Shown piece by piece: positions 55,993 through 64,000 of a stretch of 64,000 bases of DNA (its first letter is position 1; the number at the start of each line of letters is the position of its first letter). The stretch is from contig NW_004454181.1 in assembly GCF_000283155.1 (NCBI RefSeq), positions 22,514,098 through 22,578,097 of the forward strand, given 5' to 3'. The stretch comes from Ceratotherium simum simum (lineage: Eukaryota > Chordata > Mammalia > Perissodactyla > Rhinocerotidae). The notes under the pieces are model-generated. The model did not search any database, was not told the DNA's origin, and worked only from the letters and a program-made list of their open reading frames with translations. Position numbers and translations under genes: made by a program.

Positions 55993-56184
55993 GGGGGCCT
56001 GGCCCGGTGGCATAGTAGTTAAGTTCGCGTGCTCTGCTTCAGCGGCCTGGGGTTTGCAGGTTCGGATCCTAGGCATGGACCTATGCACCGCTCATCGAGC
56101 CATGCTGTGGTGGTGTCCCATACACAAAAGAGAGGAAGAAGGGCACAGATGTTAGCTCAGGGCCAATCTTCCTCACACACAAAA
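55993..56184 (+). mobile_element. ERE SINE, second insertion at the same site
   Basis: 'gggcctggcccggtggcatagtagttaag', B-box region 'aggttcggatcc', 'gccatgctgtggtgg', 'gggcacagatgttagctcagggccaatcttcctcac', A tail. Starts immediately after the second copy of the preceding ERE's target word and is followed by AAAAATTATATGTGA (56185-56199). Confidence 0.95.
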
Positions 56185-56199
56185 AAAAATTATATGTGA

Positions 56200-57654
56200 G
56201 GGAACCTAGAGGAAAACCCTCTGGCAAATAGGGGAGTTTGGTGCCCTTGACGCCCACCCACCTCACACCTAGCCCAGGCTTGGCCGTGGATTTGGGTCTG
56301 AGCAACCCAAAGCTCAGGCAGGCAGAAGCTGGAAGAATGGTTTTAGGAGGTACGTGGAGTTGATTTAGTGATGAGGCAACACTATGCAGCCTAGCAAGGC
56401 CGCAGGAACTTTTGGGCAGGGAACACAGTCCTGCTTACGTATAGTGAGATTTGCACCTTTCAGCTTCTCAGTAGAAAGCCTCTTCTTCAGGGATATGTCT
56501 GTTTAATGTGTGCCCTCCCCTCAGTGGAATGTCCATAAGGCTAGGGACTCGATGTTAGTCCATTGTCACAAACGTAATAGATTCATGACGAACTTGTTTG
56601 AATTTCTTTAATTCTCACCAAGGTCACTGGCAATAACAGTGCAAGATGGACATCACTGAGGAGTGTGAAAACAAGAGCATGAGGGAATTATTTACAAGCA
56701 CTTCGGGCACTTCTTCGTACACCCATAAATACATAGGGGCAAATTATGCAAGTTAGGAGGGTGACAAGAGGCAACAAAAGGTAGATAATTACCATTAACT
56801 GGCTTCTCTTGTACCACAGATGAAGAAGCCTGTAGAGGCAAACAATTCAAGTTAATGTGACATTTTAGGTGCTTGGGAAGGCCATCTAAATTTCCATGGT
56901 CAAATGATGAGACCATTTGAAACTATAAGGAAATTGTTCTGATAAAGTATATACTCTGAACACAGTCCCGAGTAGGGGCTGTATTCGAAACCAAACCAGG
57001 GCTAAGAACCTGGCTCCCCATGTCCACCCTAATTTCCTAAGTAGTTCCTGCTGGGCTCACCATCTTACTAGGAAATTCGGGTAATATTAACATCCATGTT
57101 TTCTCAACAACCCCTATGCCCTGACCTGTAGCTCTGCAGTCCCTACTGAGAATACCATGTTTTTTCTTTTTCTGGGGGGGGACAAAGCAAATTCACTATT
57201 GCATATGCTTTTGCATAGGCAGCCTGGTAGGATATAGTTAGAAGATCTTCCAGAGGGAATTTTGACCTTGCTCACTGCGAGGAACGAACAATTTTCCTTC
57301 CATCTGCAGTAGAATTTTCTTCTTAATTGACTTTCAACCTTCTGAGTGCTTAACCAAAGATAAGCCATCCTGAGGTCAGTGTACCAACTCACACTTGCTG
57401 GAAGCCCAAGTGGGTACAAACTTCAACTGGCAGTGCTCACCCAGGACTTCAAAGGTATTAACTTTTAGAAGCCACTGTTATATTAATAACGCAAGCTTTA
57501 GGCACAGAGAAGAGGATAGAGGCCCTCACTGAGAAAGGAAGAATCAAACATTCAATACTTCCATTGATGATAAGATACCTTAATTAATCAACGAAGCCAG
57601 TGCACGTTTGTGCTCTGTCACATGTACGTATATGCAATTCATTATAACAAAATG
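56200..57654. other. 1.45-kb TE-free stretch, no gene recognised
   Basis: No repeat found. Minus frames of 74 and 101 codons at 56692-57419 have no domain. A G7 run occurs near 57174. Nothing coding supported. Confidence 0.45.
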
Positions 57655-57885
57655 GTGCTGAGAATATGATCTTCTATCCATGTTCAAATTCTGGCTCCAC
57701 CACCTACTACCTAATTGGCCAATTTTCTTAACTCTGCCAAGCCTCAGTTTTTTCACCAGCAAAATAGGCATAACAATGCCTGCCTACCAAAGTGGGTGAA
57801 AGGATGATAAAATGAAATCATGTATGTAAAACCCTTAGCAGAGTGCCTGGCACTCAGCAAGCACTCCATAAATGTTAGCAAATAA
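57655..57885 (+). repeat. MIR SINE
   Basis: 'catgttcaaattctggctccaccacctactacc', 'ttctgccaagcctcagttttttcacc'-type core, 'gtaaaacccttagcagagtgcctggcactcagcaagcactccataaatg'. Confidence 0.85.
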
Positions 57886-58329
57886 ACAGGAACCTAATAG
57901 AACCCCATAAATTCCTCCCTGTCCCCTGAGTAGAGACGACTTGATATGCCAGTATAAACACCTGGAAACTCCAAGAACTAGTTGAGTGGGTTTTGTGGAT
58001 GAGAGCAGGAGACAGGATACTCTGGTTTTCATTATGGAGATGACCTCATGAGAGCCATAGGCTGAGTCTGGAGACACAAGCCCAGCATCGGACTTGATGG
58101 TACCTGAGCCCAGTGACTGAGACCACAAATCCTTGTGCTAGTCCTGCGGCAGTCTCCTCTGGGGCTCAGAGGAAACACATCCCCACTTCTCCAGTTACCA
58201 AAAAGGGACTAAGGACTTGCCCTGTCCCCAAGTCCACCTCCATGAAGACTTCTGATCCCCTTTCCTCTAAGACTGCCACCTCCTCCAGGTCACACTGGTT
58301 CCTGGTATCTTTAGTTCACACTCAACATA
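57886..58329. other. no gene recognised
   Basis: Opposing frames (57835-58406) overlap the MIRs at both ends. Unassigned in between. Confidence 0.45.
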
Positions 58330-58605
58330 GTGGAGTGTGGTGGTTACGACCACCAGCTCCGGAGATAGCGCACCCAGCTCTGAGTCCCAGATGTGCTGCC
58401 TTCTAGCTGAGGGGCCCTGGGCAAGTCACCTAACTTGTCTGTACCTTGGCTCCTCATCTATCTGTAACAAGAAGAGAACGGCTAGTATGTACTTTCTAAG
58501 GTGCTGCAAGGATTCACAGATGAAGAATAAAAGCCCTTAGCATGGTACCTGGCCTACAGCAAGGGCTCAGTGAGCAACCATAACCCTGGTTACCATTTGC
58601 TGAAT
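58330..58605 (+). repeat. MIR SINE, full length
   Basis: 'gtgtggtggttacgaccaccagctccgg', 'gggccctgggcaagtcacctaacttgtctgtaccttggctcctcatctatctgtaac', 'aagcccttagcatggtacctggcctacagcaagggctcagtgagc'. The 67-codon frame at 58337-58540 is MIR. Confidence 0.9.
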
Positions 58606-59599
58606 CAGGGCAGGGTCAGAGTGCAGGGGAAGGGTCCAGGGTTCACCAACCCTCAGTGGCCAAATTGGTCAGCGTAAGTGCAACCTTCAAAAGCGCTCCT
58701 CTTGCCGTCTTCGGGCAAGACAAACAGGGAAAGGCTCCTGTGCCTGCCAAAACTTTGCCTGGTAAATAATTGATGTGTTCTTTTATTCAGAAACGCCTTT
58801 GAAGTTTCCCCTCGCCCTTGCCGCAGGGATTTTGGGGGAGGCGGGCAGGGAGGATGTAAGGGAAGGAGCCACAGAAGAGGAATGGGCAGTGTGTGATCAG
58901 GAAGATGGAAAAACTAAAGCCATTTTTGGTATCTGTTCGGGTCTGGAGTCAATAATTGTAACTTTTAATCAGGCAAGGATTCCTAGCAGCCAAGCACCAA
59001 AAACGGAAGACGGGGAAGAATACAAAAGCAATTCTTAGTAACAGCTGTGGGTGCTAGACCAACAGCTCCCTCCTGGGGAGGTGACAGTTGGTGAAAACAT
59101 TCAGCAGCAGGCAGGAGTTTACCTGGGCAAGAGCAGCCAGCCGGGCCTCGCAGGGACTAATTATGAAAATATGATTACAGTGGATTAGTAATCGTGTCAA
59201 TCAAAGCCACATGCCAGGTAGCACCTGGCAGTGGTGGAAAGTGCCACAGGACAGAAGAATGTGATACTCTGTTTTTTTCTGTACAAAATGTTCCTTCCCG
59301 GTGGGAGGGTCTTACTGGGTCCAGGGGACGAGAAGGTGCAGAGGAGGCAGTAACAGGCCCTCTGGGGAGGAGCGGGCAGGATACGTGACAGAACAGCCCT
59401 AGCATGTCTGAATTGGAAACTCTAGTTGGTGTCCTCTTATAGCCACCCATAAGAATTGGCCCAAAGCTTGCTCCCTATTTTACATAAGCCTGAAAGGAAA
59501 TTAGTATTGTCTTCCCACAGCAGTCAAGGAAAGGTGAATGAAGGTTAAGAAATGATGAGATTGGCAGAAATGCTAACCACAGCTGCCTTTCCCTCAGCA
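58606..59599. other. TE-free kilobase with a homeodomain-motif cluster
   Basis: No repeat recognised. 59157-59203 holds CTAATTA, GATTA (59173), GGATTA (59182), TAATC (59189) and TGTCAATCA (59195-59203), five homeodomain/PBX-type words in about 47 bases. 58840-58880 is GGA-rich. Frames of 64-91 codons here are unsupported. Confidence 0.4.
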
Positions 59600-59765
59600 C
59601 ATAGAATGTGCGTAGGCAGGTGCCCAGCACTCTTTATCTCGTTTAATCCTTACAAAACCCTGTGAGATAAGTACTACGTCCCTACCGAATAAACAGAAGC
59701 TCATGGATGTTGTGACTTGGCCAACAACATATTATAAGAAAAACAGATCAGCTGAACTCCAGAGC
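59600..59765 (-). repeat. MIR SINE
   Basis: 'gcccagcactctttatctcgtttaatccttacaaaaccctgtgagataagtac', 'aaacagaagctcatggatgttgtgacttgg', 'actccagagctc'. Confidence 0.75.
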
Positions 59766-59979
59766 TCATTCCCACAATTGCCAGGTTCTACTGTCTGATG
59801 CAAAATGGTAACCCCAAACCAAAGCTCCTCCGTCTCCCTTTCCTACTGTCATAAAAGCATTCTCCATCTCACATTGACAGCCAGGAACAAAAAAAGGGAG
59901 GCAGCAGAGTCTAGAGGATGAGGTGCAGAACTGGGAATCAGAAGACCTATGTTTCCCAACAAGACTAAGAACTACTTTT

Positions 59980-60150
59980 AATTGAGTATTTACTACTATT
60001 AATTGAGAAATAGTAATTGTATTAAATGCTTGGCTACTTTTGATATTTAATCCTCGAAGTAGATGTACAAAGGAGGTATCATTATAGATGAGAAAACAGA
60101 CCTTAGAAAAGTTGAGCAATCGACCATATGCTGTAGAGGTGGTAGGAGTC
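59980..60150 (-). repeat. MIR SINE
   Basis: 'gagtatttactactatt..', 'atatttaatcctcgaagtagatgtacaaaggaggtatcattatagatgagaaaacagacc', 'aaaagttgagcaatcgacc'. The 153-codon minus frame at 59766-60227 passes through this MIR and is not accepted as a gene. Confidence 0.6.
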
Positions 60151-60559
60151 AGAAGAGAAATTCCAAGCCGGGTTGTTCTCATCTCCAAGCTTGGCTTCTT
60201 ACGACCACTCTCTCCTGTGAGATGCATATGAGAGTTTTAACAAATCCTCGTCAACCCTTGCCCTGACCCCGTATGCAGAGCACTGGGCTAGAGACTGATC
60301 AATCTGTACTTTTCTTTTCCCCTCCATTAACAGGGATATCATTTGTCAAGTTGCCTATACTAAGCCATCATGAGGAAAAGTGACCTGAGGTGGCAGGAGA
60401 TAAAATTCTGTCCAAATTCAAAAATTATTAGTGAGGAAAATTCTAGAATGACCTAAATTTCATTCATATTTCTCAATGCTAAAGGAACAGAGTGAAGAAA
60501 ACAGATCTGTTTTCCAACTATGATTGTTAGAATATGATAAATGGAGGCATGCTCAACTA
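60151..60559. other. no gene recognised
   Basis: Unassigned sequence. Confidence 0.5.
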
Positions 60560-60705
60560 AATTTACAAAGAGGAACGTTTCACAATGTATGTGCTGTATC
60601 AAAATAAGTTGTACGCCTTAAGTGTATACAATTTTTATTTGTCAATTATATACCTCAATAAAGTTGGGGGGAAACATTGGCTAAAAAAACAAGAAAAAAA
60701 AAAAA
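60560..60705 (+). mobile_element. L1 LINE extreme 3' end with A-rich tail
   Basis: 'gtacgccttaagtgtatacaatttttatttgtcaattatatacctcaataaagttgg' is the L1M terminal signature. It is followed by an A-rich run ('aagaaaaaaaaaaaaac', to about 60702) that fits the poly(A) tail. Confidence 0.8.
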
Positions 60706-60879
60706 AACAGGTAAATTAGCTGACAAGTTATAAAATTTCTAGTTGATACAAAAATATGCTCTAATCATTATGAGTAAAAATGTGTGCTAATGAAAAGAAA
60801 AAAGAATGAGAAATGTTTTGTAACACCATAATGGCAAAAAAGAAAAAAATTTAATACATAGATGGTACGGGGATTAGGC

Positions 60880-61080
60880 TCTCACCTCCTCTATACTCCA
60901 CTCTGTTAAAGCACTTACCGCACACTGCTGTGATGATTTATTTAGATGGTTTCCAGTTTTCCATCACTTGTCTGTGAGCTAGAGCTCAGTTTGTACGTCA
61001 CGTCTTGTGCTCCTCCACAACCCCAGCGGGCAGCAGAGAGCCTGGTATGGTGGCGAGTAGATACTCAGCCCAGCATTGTT
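60880..61080 (+). repeat. L2 LINE 3' end
   Basis: 'ctccactctgttaaagcacttaccgcacac', 'gtctgtgagctagagctcag', 'gcagagagcctggtatggtggcgagtagatactcagcc'. Confidence 0.6.
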
Positions 61081-61929
61081 TCATGGGCTCCCTCTAGCTA
61101 ATCCTAGTGGAGGCAGAGAGATAAACTAAAGACCCCTTCGCTTCATTTTAAGGCTTACCATTCCATAGTCCTGGGAAAAATGGATGTAAGTGATGTATAG
61201 GAGGTGTTCATGCCTCAGACTTGCACTCGCTCTTACTGACCTGAAAGAAACAAACCTCTAAAAAAAAAGGGAAAAAAATCTGTGCTCACAGTGGCCTTTT
61301 ACAGTGACAGATGACTCTGTCAGAGACTTGATGGGTAGCTGAGCCACCATGAAAAAGGATCCATACATAAATTACACAAATGAATAGGAGAAGTACATTC
61401 CAGCATCATTGATAGATGCCCCCACTTCAATGATCCCACCCCTCAGTGTACTGCAAGTAGCCAAGACTGAAGGAGAATTTCTGTACAGGGGGTTAATGAA
61501 TGCACAGACAATGCTTTGAGTGAGAAGTATGTGAATCCCAGGAACTGGAAGTTGTGTCTACTGGCAAACTCAGGAGAAGAAGGAATATGCCCAGAGCTCA
61601 AAAACAGCCTGAAGCATCAGAGTGTCTTTGCAGCAAATAGCAGCTGGTTGGCCTTGAATATATGATTCACATGATGAGCCTAACTATTTCTGTACCTACT
61701 TCTAAGCCTGCAAAGTGAAACCACTATGTTTCAGGGGAGGGAAAACACAAAATCCTTAAGACAGCTGAATCATCCCTCTGAAATATGTTGGTCGCTCCTT
61801 ATCCAGACAGTAACTTCAAAAACAAGGGCGTTTTAAGAGAAAATCCTCTTCCAGTTCTGAAGAGATGAAAATCACACTGTACTTTTAGGTCAAAGAAAAT
61901 GACTTGTGAGTTTTTCTAGTGGTGCTCAA
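61081..61929. other. no gene recognised
   Basis: Unassigned sequence with short A-runs near 61260-61275. No frame above about 60 codons. Confidence 0.5.
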
Positions 61930-62290
61930 AGCAGCTCACTAGCTTCTCATTTCCTCCAGGAGCAGGTCTCAGACTTCCACCCAATGAATGGCCTTTGAGT
62001 CTCTGCCTAACAGTGTTCCAAATCCACTCGCCTGGCATGTGCCCCTCACTGTCCTAAATCCTGGGCAAGCCATCCTCTTGCATGTGTCCCAAACATGCCA
62101 GGTACAAGCTTGCCATCGTGCCTCTATTCATACCATTAGCATCCCCTGGACTCCTTTCCAGTCCAGGAAAATCTCAGCTGTCCTCAAAACCCATCAAGTG
62201 CTTCCTCCTCCAATAAGCCTTTCCCAAATGTCTCAGCCTGTGTAATCGCTTTCCTCTTTGAGTTATTCTTTAGGCTCTGAATCTTATGGT
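61930..62290 (+). repeat. L2 LINE 3' region
   Basis: 'gagcaggtctcagacttccac', 'cactgtcctaaatcctgggcaagcc', 'cctcaaaacccatcaagtgcttcctcctccaataagcctttccc'. The 85-codon frame at 61988-62245 is L2 sequence. Confidence 0.5.
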
Positions 62291-62354
62291 GGGCTCCCCT
62301 GTGATTTAACGGTTCCCTATGTCCATGTATTTGATCAATCCAATGAGATAATAA

Positions 62355-62595
62355 AATCAATAACATATTTACTGAGCACTTAATACATCTTGAGGCATTA
62401 AACTAAACTCTTTATAAACACTATCATATTTAATCCTTAAAACCAATCCATGTGATAGCACCTACAATTATCCCCATGTTCCAGATGAGGAAAACTGAGT
62501 CCCAGAAAAGTGTCTTGCTCAAGGTCACACCACAAGGCATGAGTCCACGCCCGCCTGACTCCAGATCCTGTGACCTTAACCATTGGAATAATCAT
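62355..62595 (-). repeat. MIR SINE, near full length
   Basis: 'taacatatttactgagcacttaatacatcttgaggc', 'catatttaatccttaaaaccaatccatgtgatagcacc', 'atgttccagatgaggaaaactgagtcccag', 'gcccgcctgactccagatcctgtgaccttaacc'. Confidence 0.85.
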
Positions 62596-63634
62596 AGCCT
62601 AACAATCTCCTGGATCTCTCACAGAACTTTATACTGTTGGGCATTTCATTCATTTTTAGTGAGACAAATTGTAGAATGACCTTTCACAGTCATTCACAGA
62701 CATGCTCAGAGCAGCAAAAAAATTGAGCGGCCCCAGGCAGGTGTCTGACATGAGGTTAAACAAGGAAACACTCGGCTTTCTTGATTCACCTTTCATTCTG
62801 GAGATGAGTGTTCTTTTCACAGTCTAGTTAGTGCCACCTTTTTCCCATTTTTCTGCCTTTTCTTGGTGATTTCATTGTTTACAACAGCCCCCAAGCCTAG
62901 TGCTGAAGTGCTGTTTAGTGTTCCTAAGCACAAGAAGACCGTTTTGTGCCTTACAGAAAAAATGTGTTAGGTAAGCTTTGTTGAAACAGGAGTTACAGTA
63001 CTCTTGGCCATGAGAAACATTAACAAATCAACAATATTATTAAATAAGGCATCTTTAAACAAGAACATGCATAAAATAAGATTATGTATGGATGAACTGA
63101 TGAAAGCGTCATGTCTAGAATCTCACAGGAACCTAGCCCTGTATTTCCCCTAGGAGCAATGGCTCAGGATTCACTAATTCAGTGTTCATGACAACTTTAT
63201 AGAAAGTAATTATCACAATAATGAAAATCGACAGTATTTCTTGTGACCATGCAAGAAAAGAGGTTTTTGTAGAGGTCTCCAAGGCCATTCTCAACGAGTT
63301 AGCTGTGACAATGCAGGCGTAATCACCAAATGTGAGAGGAAGGAGAGGGACAGTATTGATAATGCTTTGAATGTCTTTGAGAAGTATGACAGTGGGACAA
63401 AGTCACCTCTAAAGACAGAGACTAAGGGTGGAATGGGAAATTACTGCTTTTCACTATAGGTCATTATGCACTATTGGATTTTTTTAAAGTATACTTTTGT
63501 TAAGCCATCACTATTTAATTTATAGTGATAAAAGTAGAGGAAAAAGTAATTCATTAATTATTTCTATTCCGTCTTGCCCTTCCAAGCTCCAAGAAACACA
63601 GCCATAAATCATTTTCTTCCTGACAAACAGACGT
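62596..63634. other. TE-free kilobase, no gene recognised
   Basis: No repeat or coding signal recognised. Confidence 0.5.
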
Positions 63635-63760
63635 TGTTCACTTGATCTCAGTTTCTTGATCTGTAAAATGGGAAAGATAATTGTACTTCTTATGATTCTT
63701 ATATGGACTAAATGAAGTAATGTATATGAAGGACTTAGCACCATGCCACTAGAATGTAAG
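63635..63760 (+). repeat. MIR SINE 3' half
   Basis: 'cacttgatctcagtttcttgatctgtaaaatgggaaagataattgtac', 'ggactaaatgaagtaatgtatatgaaggacttagcacc'. Confidence 0.75.
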
Positions 63761-63975
63761 CCATAGCTGTCAGGAAGGCACAATGTAAGCTGGTACAGGG
63801 CGAGGTAGGAGGACTATTGTTTCTGGAGGCTTAATTCTGGACAGAATCTCTCAAGTCATCGAAGAATATTCCCAGATGACCCCGTTTGGCTTCTCCCCAT
63901 TGCGACCCTTTGGTTTGGGCGATCACCTTTGGTTTTCCTAGGCTCATGTTGGCACCAATCAAACGTTATCAAAAT

Positions 63976-64000
63976 AGTGTTTAAGAGCATGAGCTTTGGA
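63976..64000 (+). repeat. MIR SINE, cut by the window end
   Basis: The last bases, 'tagtgtttaagagcatgagctttgg', match the MIR 5' start 'tagtggttaagagcatgg.ctttgg'. The rest lies outside. Confidence 0.6.

Noticed and set aside
55778..56184. tRNA gene (A and B boxes present)
   Set aside because: The boxes belong to ERE SINEs. There is no anticodon-arm or acceptor pairing of a functional tRNA, and the downstream body, A tail and target duplications are those of a SINE.
59766..60227. 153-codon minus frame as a gene
   Set aside because: It is built partly from a MIR. The rest has no recognisable feature.

Overview
This 64 kb window is mammalian nuclear DNA, almost certainly from a perissodactyl (horse, rhinoceros or tapir group). 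The evidence is six copies of the tRNA-derived ERE SINE family, which start with a GGGCCGGCC-type 5' end and carry pol III A/B boxes. Four of them are flanked by clear target-site duplications (at 13342, 26370, 44184 and 55778). One copy (55778-55977) has a tail variant that may argue for rhinoceros or tapir over horse, but I cannot settle the genus.

I find no host protein-coding gene, no tRNA or rRNA gene, no CpG island and no CRISPR or bacterial feature. The open frames are short (at most about 176 codons), overlap one another on both strands, run through old repeats and resemble no family I recognise. The window is best read as intergenic or deep intronic DNA. The only protein-like sequence belongs to a decayed ERV-L endogenous retrovirus and to truncated L1 fragments.

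Layout. 1-5 kb: old MIR and L2 pieces, then the ERV-L pol/pro remnant on the minus strand (about 1395-3720). 6.7-7.2 kb: a HAL1/L1M 3' end split by a MIR. 7.9-11.4 kb: two, perhaps three, solo-LTR-like elements around an AT-rich stretch holding one GC-rich hairpin. 12-16 kb: MIR and L2 fragments and an ERE. 16.4-19.2 kb: two truncated L1 pieces in opposite orientations. 20-35 kb: dense MIR and L2 with MER20-type hAT elements, including a MIR broken by two separate hAT insertions (33.4-34.3 kb). 36 kb: an L1M 3' end. 37-50 kb: mostly MIR, an ERE and several LTR-like mammalian repeats. 50-54 kb: an L2 split by a hAT-like element. 55.7-56.2 kb: two EREs stacked on one target site. 56-64 kb: MIR and L2 plus TE-free stretches.

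The repeat profile is dominated by ancient MIR (roughly 45 copies or fragments) and L2, with few young insertions. That is typical of old, gene-associated or regulatory euchromatin. Several TE-free stretches contain clusters of homeodomain or TCF/SOX-type motifs and are offered only as candidate conserved non-coding elements. I did not find a new biological system here. The most interesting observations are the nested and stacked insertions, the retained active-site motifs in the dead ERV-L, and the motif cluster near 59.16-59.20 kb.
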